From Anaerolineales bacterium (GTDB lineage: Bacteria > Chloroflexota > Anaerolineae > Anaerolineales > UBA6663), in contig JADZEK010000044.1 of the NCBI GenBank assembly GCA_020850595.1, positions 1 through 64,000 of the forward strand: a stretch of 64,000 nucleotides of DNA, in the 5' to 3' direction. Of the stretch, positions 31,895 through 40,718 are shown piece by piece (positions within the stretch are counted from its first letter, which is position 1; every line of letters starts with the position of its first letter). The translations under genes and the position numbers were made by a program. The notes under the pieces were generated by a model. That model searched no databases. It had not been told where the DNA came from and saw nothing but the letters and a program-made list of their open reading frames with translations.

Positions 31895-33727
31895 ATGCCG
31901 ATTCGAATCCTGCCCGACGCCGTTGCTTCGCAAATCGCCGCGGGCGAAGTCGTCGAGCGCCCGGCCTCTGTGGTCAAAGAGCTGCTGGAAAACGCCCTCG
32001 ATGCTGGTGCGCGCAACATTACTGTCACTGTCGAGGGCGGTGGCCGTGCCCTCCTGCGCGTCGCCGACGATGGCCAAGGTATTCCGGCGGGCGAGGTGGT
32101 GCTGGCTTTTGCTCGCCACGCTACCTCCAAGCTTACTACGGCTGACGACCTCAGCCACGTGCAGACGCTAGGCTTTCGCGGTGAGGCGCTGGCTTCGATT
32201 GCCTCGGTCAGCCGGTTGAGTGTTGTCACCCGTGCCGCCGGTGAAGGCGTGGGCACGCAACTCCGCCTGGAGGGTGGGGCGCTTGCGGCGCGCACGCCCA
32301 TCGGCGCGCCGCAAGGCACGGTGCTGTCGGTCGAGAACCTTTTCTACAACGTACCGGCTCGCCTCAAGTTCCTCAAGTCCGAGACCTCCGAGCGCAGCTA
32401 CATCGCCCAACTAGTATCGCGCTACGCCCTGGCCTACCCTCAGGTGCGCTTCCGCCTCGTGTTCGATAACCGCATCAACTTTCAGAGCACAGGGTCTGGT
32501 GATGCCCGCGAAGTGCTGGCCGCCGCGTATGGCGTGGAACTGGCGCGCCAGTTGCTGGAGTTAGGCAGCGTATACGACGCCCCGCCGCCCACGGCTGCGC
32601 CGTCTGATGACGAGGAGGCCCTGTTCCTTCACGAACGTCGTGCGCGTGATGTGATTGACGTGCATGGCTTCATCAGCCCCCCGGCCATCAACCGCGCTAA
32701 TCGCCGCGACATCGCCCTCTTCGTCAACGGGCGCTGGGTGCAGGACATTCGCCTATCTACCGCCGTCCTCCAGGCCTACCACACCATGCTGATGGTTGGC
32801 CGGTATCCCATCGCGGTGATCCACCTGACGTTGCCTGCCGAAGACGTGGATGTAAACGTTCATCCCACTAAGGCCGAGGTGCGCTTCCGCTACCCAGACG
32901 CCGCCTTTTCCGCCGTGGAACGTGCAGTGCGGCGGACTCTGACTGCGCTGGCGCCCGTGCCACACTTCGCCCCACGCCAGTGGTCACAGGACGGAGATCC
33001 GAGCCGGCCCGCGCCCGACTGGTCTCCAGACTGGGGCGTCTTTGCGGCCGGCCCCCTCGCCATTCCTGCGACTGTCGCGCCGAACCTTGAGGCCGCTGCT
33101 CAAGCGCCGCTGCCTCCGGTTGTGCAGGCGCCGCTGCCCGCGCCCGATGTGCCGCTATTACGGGTCATTGGGCAGGTGGGCGCCGCCTATATCGTGGCCG
33201 AAGGCCCTGACGGTCTGTACTTGATTGATCAGCACGCCGCCCATGAACGCGTGCTTTATGAGGCCTATCGTCTCCAGCGCGCCGCCGCGTACGTGGTCTC
33301 ACAGGCGCTGCTGGAGCCGGTAGCCGTCGAGGTGCCGGCTGACGCTGCCGCCTTATTGGACAGCCAGCTCGAGGCTTTACGCCAGATTGGATTTAGCCTG
33401 GAACCGTTCGGCGGCAACACGTTTCTCGTGCGCTCGCTGCCCACGGTGCTCGGGCGGGTGGATCCGGTCCGCGCTGTGCGCGTGGTAGTGGAAGACTTTG
33501 AGGAAGATGAGACATTGCTGGCCGCGGAGGTGGAGGCGCGCCTGATTGCCCGTGTTTGCAAGCGCGCAGCGGTTAAAGCGGGGCAGGTGCTCTCGCCCGC
33601 CGAACAAATTACGCTGGTACGCGAGTTGGAGAAATGCGTTTCACCCCGCACTTGCCCACACGGCCGGCCAACCATGATTCACTTGAGCGTGGACGCCGTG
33701 GAGCGCCAGTTTGGTCGCAAAGGCTGA
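31895..33727 (+). CDS. mutL: DNA mismatch repair protein MutL (endonuclease type)
   Basis: A 610-residue MutL. The N-terminal GHKL ATPase has ASQIAAGEVVERPASVV, LLENALDAGA, DDGQGI and TLGFRGEALASI. The C-terminal domain carries the endonuclease metal motif DQHA-x2-E-x4-E (starting at D445) and the CPHGRP motif at C587, so nicking activity is expected, as in species without MutH. A Pro/Ala-rich linker spans about 345-420. The start at 31895 matches the family N-terminus (MPIRILPD) and lies 7 bases after a TATAAT. mutS is not in the window. Confidence 0.95.
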   Translation: MPIRILPDAVASQIAAGEVVERPASVVKELLENALDAGARNITVTVEGGGRALLRVADDGQGIPAGEVVLAFARHATSKLTTADDLSHVQTLGFRGEALASIASVSRLSVVTRAAGEGVGTQLRLEGGALAARTPIGAPQGTVLSVENLFYNVPARLKFLKSETSERSYIAQLVSRYALAYPQVRFRLVFDNRINFQSTGSGDAREVLAAAYGVELARQLLELGSVYDAPPPTAAPSDDEEALFLHERRARDVIDVHGFISPPAINRANRRDIALFVNGRWVQDIRLSTAVLQAYHTMLMVGRYPIAVIHLTLPAEDVDVNVHPTKAEVRFRYPDAAFSAVERAVRRTLTALAPVPHFAPRQWSQDGDPSRPAPDWSPDWGVFAAGPLAIPATVAPNLEAAAQAPLPPVVQAPLPAPDVPLLRVIGQVGAAYIVAEGPDGLYLIDQHAAHERVLYEAYRLQRAAAYVVSQALLEPVAVEVPADAAALLDSQLEALRQIGFSLEPFGGNTFLVRSLPTVLGRVDPVRAVRVVVEDFEEDETLLAAEVEARLIARVCKRAAVKAGQVLSPAEQITLVRELEKCVSPRTCPHGRPTMIHLSVDAVERQFGRKG

Positions 33728-33840
33728 GTCCTCGGCGCGGGTGACCGGACAGATCACGCCCACCTGCGCGGGCGAGTGGCGGTCCAATCTGACGATGCTG
33801 TAGGAAAACGACAGGGCAGGCGCGCGCGGCGGAAGTGGGT

Positions 33841-33869
33841 TTGGCGCAGTTGCCGCGCTAGGCTACAAT
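33841..33869 (+). promoter_or_regulatory. Promoter of the secreted protein gene at 33901
   Basis: TTGGCG (33841-33846), a 17-bp spacer and TACAAT (33864-33869); start expected near 33876, leaving a 25-nt leader with a G-rich stretch (TTGGGGG) before the TTG start. Confidence 0.55.
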
Positions 33870-33900
33870 CTCGGCGCGTCCGCAGATTGGGGGTTCCTAC

Positions 33901-35202
33901 TTGGCGAACTCGCGCACTGTTACCGCCGAGGTGCTTCGGCGCTGGGCAGCGCTGGGGCGTTCGGTGCTCTTGGCGGCCGCGTTAGCCATCGGTCCGCCGC
34001 CGGGCTTACCCCGTTCCGTGACGCCTGCCGCCATTACGCTGGACGGTCAGCGCGACGCGAGCTACGTCCTGCTGGCCGTGGACCCAACCGCCGATCTCGA
34101 CAGCGACTTCTCCGGCACGGCCGGCTACGCCTGGGCCGATCTCACCGCGTTGTACGCTGTTACCGACACGGCCAACCTTTACATTTACGTTGACCTGCCG
34201 GCCTACTCAAACGATCTTTCCACTGGTCAGTACGCATTGGCCATTGACGCAACCGGCGACACCCAGAACTCTGGCGGCACATCTGATCCACGCGGGCATC
34301 TCGTCACGTTTGCCTATACCGCCACGCAAGTTAACAGCGGCACGGTGCCGGTCGCCAGCACAAATATCGTCCTGCCGGACTTCGTCATCCGCGGAAATGT
34401 GCCTGGCCCTGCGTCGGCCGACAACGGGTATGCCGAACTTCGCACCTGGAACGGCGCTACTTGGACGGGTATGGGCACCAACTGGGGCGGTATCTGGGGC
34501 ACAGCGCTCGTGAGTGAGAGGATCGCCTACGCCAACGGTAATGGGCTGGAATTCTCGATCCCCTATGCTGACCTGGGGTTGTCTCCTACCGTGCGGTTGA
34601 ATCTCCAGTTCATCTCGCTGCTGCACTATGTCAACGATATGTACAACACTGGCGCGATAGACACGGTGCCTACGGACGATCAGGCGGTCGGGTGGGGCGA
34701 TGACACGACGCAGCGCAGTCTGGCCTCCCAGCTCCCACCGCCTATATGTGCCTCGGCCGCGCCCGGCGACAGCGCCGTGGCAGCGGCCGGGCTTGCGCAC
34801 GATAACAGTCTGCCCGCGTTTCACCAACCGCCTGGCCCGTTGGCCGCAGGCGCTTCGGCTGCCTTCACGCTGCGAGCGTGCGCGGATGACCTGCAAGGCG
34901 TACAACTCTTGGTATGGCAGACCGCCAACCCACTGGGTGCGGCGCCGGTGCTGACGTTAACCCTGACGAGCACTGTCCAGTCTGGGTATGCCCTCTGGAC
35001 GGGAACGGCTTCGGCGCCGCTCTCAGGGGCCAATCAGTGGTATCAGTTTCGTCTAGTTGACGGCGGCAGCGCAGGCTACTTTCGCCCGGTGACCGGCGGT
35101 AGCGGCCCTGGCTTGTGGGCTGCTATGCTCGGTGCTCCAGCTTGGAGCTGGCCGACTGTGCCCGGGGTGGCGCTCTATCTCCCCCTGGCGGTCAAGCCGT
35201 AG
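33901..35202 (+). CDS. Secreted protein with amylase-prefix-like domains and a C-terminal YLPL motif
   Basis: A 433-residue exported protein (hydrophobic signal at about residues 20-33). The first domain (about 45-275) looks like the DOMON/glucodextranase-type module: ITLDGQRDASYVLLA at the start, ANLYIYVDLP, and FSIPYADLGL. The second (about 290-400) resembles the Ig-like N-terminal domain of extracellular alpha-amylases: LAHDNSLPAFH, QGVQLLVWQ, and ANQWYQFRLVDGG. No catalytic barrel follows. The chain ends in ALYLPLAVKP. It may be a polysaccharide-binding protein, or the front part of a glycosidase that has lost its catalytic part. The TTG start fits the promoter and the G-rich ribosome site. 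Confidence 0.72.
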   Translation: MANSRTVTAEVLRRWAALGRSVLLAAALAIGPPPGLPRSVTPAAITLDGQRDASYVLLAVDPTADLDSDFSGTAGYAWADLTALYAVTDTANLYIYVDLPAYSNDLSTGQYALAIDATGDTQNSGGTSDPRGHLVTFAYTATQVNSGTVPVASTNIVLPDFVIRGNVPGPASADNGYAELRTWNGATWTGMGTNWGGIWGTALVSERIAYANGNGLEFSIPYADLGLSPTVRLNLQFISLLHYVNDMYNTGAIDTVPTDDQAVGWGDDTTQRSLASQLPPPICASAAPGDSAVAAAGLAHDNSLPAFHQPPGPLAAGASAAFTLRACADDLQGVQLLVWQTANPLGAAPVLTLTLTSTVQSGYALWTGTASAPLSGANQWYQFRLVDGGSAGYFRPVTGGSGPGLWAAMLGAPAWSWPTVPGVALYLPLAVKP

Positions 35203-35324
35203 GCCCTTCAAGGTGACGCGGAACTGGCCGGCAAGCTACCTCGGTGGTGGCCAGCCTATTAGCGAGCCGAGACACTGGGTGCGCCACCAAATCTGGCAGC
35301 ATGAGTGTTTTGCATCGTCCGATT

Positions 35325-35744
35325 CGCCGGCCGTTAGCTCAAAATACCCGCCCAAGATCCAACCCCGGCTGCTTTCAGCCTTGTGTTACTCGCCTTGATC
35401 GGCGAGACTGGATTAAGTCTAGCTACGGCAATATTCGCGAAAGTTCCAACTTCTATTCGCTAAAGAGCTAGTTCTGGGGGCTGGGGCGGACGCTGGTCGT
35501 CCGCGACGGCCAAGCATTTGACGCGGTATGGCTGCGATCCGAACGTGGCGGTCTGTTTTAGTTGGTTGACGCTGAGGGACGACCGCTGCCGCTTAAGCCA
35601 GGAGTCACCTGGTTCGAGTTCGTGCCGCTGAACGCCTCCGTGACCTGCGCCCTTGCTGCCTGGGAAGTCTCGGCGCCGGTGCTGCCGGAGCAGACCCCCG
35701 GCGCGCTGGGCGTTACGCTGGCCCGGCGTTCGAGCGGGGCCTAG
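35325..35744 (+). pseudogene. Decayed DUF3048-like gene fragment
   Basis: One reading frame keeps recognisable DUF3048-type C-terminal sequence: ESSNFYSLKS from 35439, then FWGLGRTLVVRDGQAFDAVW, then LVDAEGRPLPLKPGVTWFEF from 35562. The segments are separated by in-frame TAG codons at 35469-35471 and 35559-35561, where GAG or CAG would restore the frame. An earlier stretch in the same frame (IRRPLAQNTRPRS from about 35322) may be the family N-terminus, joined after a deletion. Only the part from 35439 is secure. This remnant explains most of the 590-bp gap between 35203 and 35792. Confidence 0.65.
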
Positions 35745-35792
35745 CGGTCGTAGTACACTACCGCCAACGCTCGGTCTGGCTTAGGAGCCGCT

Positions 35793-36425
35793 ATGCAGAT
35801 TTACGATGTGTCTCTTGGTATTACCCCAACCCTGCCGGTTTGGCCCGGCAACCCCGGCATCGAGCTGGCCCGCGTCAACGACATGCGCGCCGGCGCTAGT
35901 TCCAACGTGTCTCGATTGGCGTTGGGTGTTCATACCGGCACGCATGTGGATGCCCCGGTGCATTTCTTCAACGGCGCGCCGGGGGTCGAAACCCTGCCGC
36001 TGGCGGTCCTCATTGGGCCAGCGGTCGTTATCCATCTCCCAGCTATCAACCGGGTTACGGCGGCTGCTCTGGAGAGCGCGGCCATTCCGGTTGGCACGGA
36101 GCGTCTGCTGATCAGAACCCGCAACTCGCTCTACTGGGCCGGCGGCGACACTGAGTTCCACACCGACTTCGTGGGCATCGCCAAGGACGCCGCCGACTGG
36201 ATCGTGCGTCGCCAGATCAAGTTGGTTGGCGTGGACTATCTGTCGGTGGCGCCGTGGAAAGAAAGTCACCCCACCCACGAGGCCCTGCTGCAAGCAAGCG
36301 TGGTTGTCGTGGAGGGACTGAACCTGGCGGCCATCGCGCCGGGTTCGTATCAGTTCACTTGCCTGCCGCTGAAGCTCGTTGGCTCCGATGGGGCTCCGGC
36401 CCGCGCCGTTCTATTAGGAGATTGA
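35793..36425 (+). CDS. Cyclase-family metal hydrolase (kynurenine formamidase-like)
   Basis: A 210-residue protein of the cyclase/kynurenine formamidase family. It has the metal-binding signature HTGTHVDAPVHF (His47, His51, Asp53, His57) and the family VGVDYLSV and HEALLQASVVVVEGLNL. Members hydrolyse amide or cyclic substrates, so the exact reaction is open; no other kynurenine genes lie nearby. A Shine-Dalgarno (TAGGAG) lies 5 bases upstream of the ATG, and a TACACT hexamer at 35754-35759 may be its -10. The debranching enzyme gene begins 4 bases after the stop. Confidence 0.87.
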   Translation: MQIYDVSLGITPTLPVWPGNPGIELARVNDMRAGASSNVSRLALGVHTGTHVDAPVHFFNGAPGVETLPLAVLIGPAVVIHLPAINRVTAAALESAAIPVGTERLLIRTRNSLYWAGGDTEFHTDFVGIAKDAADWIVRRQIKLVGVDYLSVAPWKESHPTHEALLQASVVVVEGLNLAAIAPGSYQFTCLPLKLVGSDGAPARAVLLGD

Positions 36426-36429
36426 AGGC

Positions 36430-38430
36430 GTGATCACATTTGGCCGTGACCTCACCGGCGACTTCGCCTCCGCTAGCCGCCGCGAGTGGTGGGTAACCAA
36501 CGGCCTGGGTGGTTGGGCCAGTGGCACAGTAAGCGGGGCCAACACCCGCCGCTACCACGGGCTGTTTGTGCCAGCGCTCGCGCCGCCGCTTGGCCGAACG
36601 GTGCTGGTCGAGAAGCTCAATGAACAAGTGCTGCTCGGCGGCCAGGCTTTCCCGCTGTCTAGCAACGAGTACGCCGACGGCACCATCCATCCCCATGGCT
36701 ATCGTCACATTGAGACCTTCCAGCTAGAGGCGGGTTTGCCGGTCTGGCGCTTCGCTCTGGCTGAGTGCCTTCTGGAAAAGCGGGTGTGGATGGCCCACGG
36801 CGCGAATACGGTCTACGTCACTTACACGCACGCTCGCGCCGGGCGCCCGCTCGACCTTGACGTGCTGGTGATGACGACACACCGCGACGCCCATGGCGAA
36901 ACCAGTGGTAAGGGCTGGGAGCCGATCGTCGTGCCGACAGCCGACGGCGCGGTTGTGCATGCGCACGCCACGGGCACGCGCCTCCGGGCAAGCGGTGGCC
37001 GCTTCTCGCCCGTGCGCCAGTGGCACTGGCGGGTGCGCCACCGGGTGGAAACGGGTCGGGGCTTGCCTGACCTAGAAGACCAGTTCGCGGCTGGCCGATT
37101 TGAGGTAACGCTGAACCCCGGCGAAACATGGGCGCTCGTGATTTCGCTGAACCCCCAGCCCGGCCTCGATTGGGCCGAGGCCTTGGCCGCGGCCCGCGAC
37201 CGGGCGGTCGGGCTCATCGCGCAGGCCAGAGCACAAGCGGAGCCGGCTTGGGTGAAGCAACTGGTATTAGCTGCCGACCAGTTCATCGTCCGGCGCGGGG
37301 ACGGCTACACCGTACTGGCGGGCTATCCGTGGTTCGGTGACTGGGGCCGTGACACCATGATCGCGCTGCCGGGTCTCACACTCAATACGCGCCGGACCGA
37401 CGTGGCCGCCAGTGTCCTGCGCACCTTCGCCCGCTACATCAGCGACGGCATGTTGCCTAACAGATTTCCCGATGTGGGCGAACAGCCCGAGTATAACACG
37501 GTTGATGCTACGCTGTGGTACTTCCACGCCCTCGAACGCTACGTTGCCGCCACGGGCGACCTCGTGTTGGCGAGCGAGTTGTGGCCCAGCCTCGAGGACA
37601 TCATCGCGTGGTATCGGCGCGGCACGCGATTTGGCATTCACGTTGACCCGGCCGACGGGCTGCTCTACGCGGGCCAGCCCGATGTGCAGTTGACGTGGAT
37701 GGATGCCAAAGTCAATGGCCGTGTGATTACGCCGCGCATCGGCAAGCCGGTGGAGATCAATGCCCTGTGGATCAATGCCTTGCGGGTGATGGCGCGCCTC
37801 GCCAAGGCGCTCAAAACCACCCCACGGGCTGACTATGCCCCGCTGGCCTTGCAGGCCGAGGCGAGTTTTGAGCAATTTTGGTATGCCGAAGGCGGCTATC
37901 TGTACGATGTCATCGGCGGGCCAGATGGACCTGATCCGTCACTGCGGCCCAATCAATTGATTGCCGTGGCGCTGCCCGCCGGCCCCTTGGCCGCTGCCGA
38001 GCAGCGCGAGCGGGCTGCTCAAGTGGTGGCGGCCTGTGGGCGGGCGCTGCTCACCAGCTACGGGCTGCGTTCGCTAGCGCCTGGACATCCGGGCTATGTG
38101 TCCCGCTTCAACGGCCCGGCGGAGGTGCGCGATGCGGCCTACCATCAGGGGACGGTGTGGGCCTGGCTGATTGGGCCTTTCGTGGACGCCTATCTCCGGG
38201 TCAGCGACGACCCGGCGACTGCCCGCAGCTTTCTTGCGCCGTTTGCCCAACATTTGGCCGATGACGGCTTGGGATCGGTGGCCGAGGTATTTGAGCCAGA
38301 GCCGCCGTTTGCCCCGGGCGGCTGCCCGGCCCAGGCCTGGTCGGTAGCAGAGGTGCTGCGCGCCTGGTGTGAGGCTGCCCCGCCGCGCGCCCGCCGGCCC
38401 CGAGCCGCCCCCAACCGCGTGCGGGGTTAG
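36430..38430 (+). CDS. Glycogen debranching enzyme (amylo-alpha-1,6-glucosidase type)
   Basis: A 666-residue protein of the bacterial/archaeal debranching family. The N-terminal domain has REWWVTNGLGGWASGT and NTRRYHGLFVPAL. The C-terminal (alpha/alpha)6 barrel has YPWFGDWGRDTMIALPGL near residue 300, YNTVDATLWYFHAL near 355, LTWMDAKVNGRVITPR near 420 and the final YHQGTVWAWLIGPF near 575. The Asp/Glu residues in these motifs are the expected catalytic set for removing alpha-1,6 branches from glycogen. The start is a GTG 4 bases after the cyclase stop. Its stop codon overlaps the stop of the convergent SDR gene. Confidence 0.92.
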   Translation: MITFGRDLTGDFASASRREWWVTNGLGGWASGTVSGANTRRYHGLFVPALAPPLGRTVLVEKLNEQVLLGGQAFPLSSNEYADGTIHPHGYRHIETFQLEAGLPVWRFALAECLLEKRVWMAHGANTVYVTYTHARAGRPLDLDVLVMTTHRDAHGETSGKGWEPIVVPTADGAVVHAHATGTRLRASGGRFSPVRQWHWRVRHRVETGRGLPDLEDQFAAGRFEVTLNPGETWALVISLNPQPGLDWAEALAAARDRAVGLIAQARAQAEPAWVKQLVLAADQFIVRRGDGYTVLAGYPWFGDWGRDTMIALPGLTLNTRRTDVAASVLRTFARYISDGMLPNRFPDVGEQPEYNTVDATLWYFHALERYVAATGDLVLASELWPSLEDIIAWYRRGTRFGIHVDPADGLLYAGQPDVQLTWMDAKVNGRVITPRIGKPVEINALWINALRVMARLAKALKTTPRADYAPLALQAEASFEQFWYAEGGYLYDVIGGPDGPDPSLRPNQLIAVALPAGPLAAAEQRERAAQVVAACGRALLTSYGLRSLAPGHPGYVSRFNGPAEVRDAAYHQGTVWAWLIGPFVDAYLRVSDDPATARSFLAPFAQHLADDGLGSVAEVFEPEPPFAPGGCPAQAWSVAEVLRAWCEAAPPRARRPRAAPNRVRG

Positions 38431-39206
38431 CTGCCTAGGGCCGCCGTAAAGGGCAGCGTCGCGCCGCCGTCCTGCATGATGGTTTGACCAACGATCATCC
38501 GTGCAGCCGGCGTGCACAGGAATGCCACCAGTTCGGCCACGTCTTCGGGCGTTACCAGCCGCCCGGCCGGGGTGGCCGCCACTGCCTGGGCCAAAACCCC
38601 ACCTTGGCTAATGGTCGCGAAGTGTTGCAGCGCCTCCGTTTCGACCACGCCCGGCGATACCGCATTCACGGTGATGTTCAGCGGGGCCAATTCGACCCCG
38701 AGATAGCGCGTCACCGCCTCCAGCGCGGCTTTGCTAGCGCCCACGACCACATATTCCGGCATTACGCGTCCCGCTCCCGGGCTGGAGAGATTGACGATAT
38801 AACCGCCGCCGCGTGCCGCCATCAGCGGGGCCGCGCCTTGAGCCAAGAACAGCGCCGACCGGGCGTTAATGTTGAGCGTCCAATCCCATCCCTTAACCTT
38901 CTGCTCCAGCACCGGCCGGTTGTAACCTGACGCGGCGTTGTTAATCAAGATGTCCAGCCCGCCGAACGCCGCCAAGGTCTCAGCCAGCAGCCGCTCCATG
39001 CCCTCTGGCTCGCCCACGTCGGCCTTCACTACCACTGCCCGCCGACCCATGGCGCGGATGGCCTCGGCCGTGGCTTCTGCCGGGGCACGGTTTCGGAAGA
39101 AATTCACGACCATGTCTGCGCCCCCCTGGGCCAGCCGCAGCGCGATGGCGCGGCCAATGCCACGCCCAGAGCCTGTTACGAGGGCGATCTTGGGATCAGA
39201 GTCCAC
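38427..39206 (-). CDS. SDR with FabL-type active site (enoyl-ACP reductase III-like)
   Basis: A 259-residue short-chain dehydrogenase. It has the cofactor loop GSGRGIGRA and NNAA. Its active-site Tyr and Lys are separated by six residues (YVVVGASK), the spacing reported for FabL enoyl-ACP reductase III, instead of YxxxK. TRYLGVELAPLNITVNAVSPG and VETEAL also fit FabL. It may reduce enoyl-ACP in fatty-acid synthesis; other SDR roles remain possible. The GTG start at 39206 has a CGGAG ribosome site 6 bases upstream. A longer open frame to 39302 has poorer sequence. The stop overlaps the convergent stop at 38430, leaving no space for a terminator. Confidence 0.82.
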   Translation of the reverse strand: MDSDPKIALVTGSGRGIGRAIALRLAQGGADMVVNFFRNRAPAEATAEAIRAMGRRAVVVKADVGEPEGMERLLAETLAAFGGLDILINNAASGYNRPVLEQKVKGWDWTLNINARSALFLAQGAAPLMAARGGGYIVNLSSPGAGRVMPEYVVVGASKAALEAVTRYLGVELAPLNITVNAVSPGVVETEALQHFATISQGGVLAQAVAATPAGRLVTPEDVAELVAFLCTPAARMIVGQTIMQDGGATLPFTAALGS

Positions 39207-39319
39207 TGCTAACTCCGAGTGGCAAGGGCGAGCTGCGCATAGCCGTGCCGCTGGGCGGTGGTTGGTAGCCGCGGCGCCTCGTCCCCTGGCCGGTAGGCGC
39301 AAGCCAATGTGCCTCCATG

Positions 39320-40222
39320 CTATTTTAACCTTCTGGGTGGCTGTTCGTTGCGCTGCGTGCCCTGCGCCAGTTCGATAAAGCGCACGGGCATGAGCAGGGC
39401 TTGGTCAAACTCCCCGATGCGCTCGGGGCCTAAGGCTTCCAGCGCGGCACGAATCGCCAGTGCGTCCTGGCGCAACTGCGCCACGTCAACGCCGCGGCAG
39501 ACCGCAGGCATGGGGTCAAGCCATTGGCGGAGGCGCAGAAACATCTTGAGTGCGCCTCGATAGTTGCCCCGCGTGACATGCAGGTACGCCACCGCCACTT
39601 GCAGCACACCCCGGTAGAGTTCGCGCCCTGGTCCCGGATCGGCATTCCAGGCGTGCTCCAGCTCCTCGTGCGCTTCGAAATACTGGCGGGCATTGAACAG
39701 CTGGATGCCCCTGGCGGCCAGAGGCGACAGCGGGCCGGCACAATCAGCGGCCAGAGCCGCATCATCGAGCTTACGCCCGTACTGCGCGATCAACTCACCC
39801 AAGCCGCTGACCAGCCGGCTGCGGGCAACAACCGCGTCGCAGCCCACGTCCAGGGCGTGCTCGCGGAGAGCCAAGTCTGTGTGCGGCCCGAAGCCTAGCA
39901 CGGGAATGCGGCGCGTGGCGGCCCCGGCCTTAATCGCCGCCACCCAGTCTGCCCAAGGCAAAGTGGTGCTGCTCAGGTCGACAATGACAAGTACTGGCTG
40001 CCATTCGAGTAAGCGCGTGACGAGCACGGCGGTCTGGCCGACCAGCGGCGCAGTGGGGAGGACAGCGTGCGGCTGGCCTGTTTGGGCTACGTCGCCCGGC
40101 TCGATGTCGTTCCAGCGCTCGACCCGTCTGACCCTATAACCCAGCGCTTGAGCGATGTTCTCGACTTGCACCGAAAAGAACAGATCGCTAATGAACGCCA
40201 CAATGACGGGCAAATCAGCCAT
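39320..40222 (-). CDS. Receiver-like domain / DUF309 fusion protein
   Basis: A 300-residue protein. The N-terminal half (about 1-150) resembles a response-regulator receiver: VIVAFISDLFFSV, VLVIVDLSS with the central Asp, VLGFGPHTD, and VVARSR where the conserved Lys would be. That suggests a degenerate or unusual receiver. The C-terminal half (about 165-245) is DUF309, with ARGIQLFNARQYFEAHEELE and GNYRGALKMFLRLRQWL. DUF309 is a helical domain of unknown function. It is translated after the Thr/Pro-rich gene (1 base between stop and start) in the M48 protease operon. Confidence 0.75.
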   Translation of the reverse strand: MADLPVIVAFISDLFFSVQVENIAQALGYRVRRVERWNDIEPGDVAQTGQPHAVLPTAPLVGQTAVLVTRLLEWQPVLVIVDLSSTTLPWADWVAAIKAGAATRRIPVLGFGPHTDLALREHALDVGCDAVVARSRLVSGLGELIAQYGRKLDDAALAADCAGPLSPLAARGIQLFNARQYFEAHEELEHAWNADPGPGRELYRGVLQVAVAYLHVTRGNYRGALKMFLRLRQWLDPMPAVCRGVDVAQLRQDALAIRAALEALGPERIGEFDQALLMPVRFIELAQGTQRNEQPPRRLK

Positions 40223-40223
40223 C

Positions 40224-40706
40224 TCAGGGGTAAGGCGTGGGCGGCGGCGATGTCGGCGACGGCGGTTGGTTGGGATAGGGCCCCGAGGTGTGCGTCGCCG
40301 TTGGCCGAGGCAGCGTGGCGGTAGATGTCGGTGGCTCGGGCTGCGTACGTGTTGCCGTTGGACCGACTGGTGTCGGGAAGGGTGTGTTCGTGCCAGCGAG
40401 CGGTGCGAAGCCCTCGCCGTCCGTGGGGGACAGCGTGGGGGTCTTGGATGGCGCGGCCTCGGTCGCCGTGGGCGTTACCGTGGCTGTCCACTCGGGCGGA
40501 AAGGTCGGGTAGACGACCTCGGTGGCCGTGGCCGTGGAGACGGGCAGCGTGGGCACCGTCAGCGGGGCGGGGAACGTAGCCGGGCCAAGAAAGCTGAATA
40601 TCCCTAACGGGTTGACTAGAATCGAGCCGATGCACAGGCAGCTAACCGCCGTTAGCCCAAGCAGAAGTACGGTGAGGATGTTCAGGAGGCGGTCCGCTGG
40701 TTTCAT
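40224..40706 (-). CDS. Membrane-anchored Thr/Pro-rich protein
   Basis: A 160-residue protein with an N-terminal hydrophobic segment (about residues 8-38) and then low-complexity sequence almost wholly of Thr, Pro, Ala and Ser (TATEVVYPTFPPEW, TPTATEAAPSKTPT, SPTSPPPTPYP). There is no globular domain. It looks like an anchor with an extended extracellular stalk. It lies 12 bases after the M48 protease gene and just before the DUF309 gene, so all three are likely co-expressed. Confidence 0.7.
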   Translation of the reverse strand: MKPADRLLNILTVLLLGLTAVSCLCIGSILVNPLGIFSFLGPATFPAPLTVPTLPVSTATATEVVYPTFPPEWTATVTPTATEAAPSKTPTLSPTDGEGFAPLAGTNTPFPTPVGPTATRTQPEPPTSTATLPRPTATHTSGPYPNQPPSPTSPPPTPYP

Positions 40707-40718
40707 GGCAGGTTCCTG

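Noticed and set aside
35325-35400. tRNA-like segment (GTTAGCTCA near 35332)
   Set aside because: The acceptor and T-arm pairs do not form. The region is better explained as part of the decayed DUF3048 gene.
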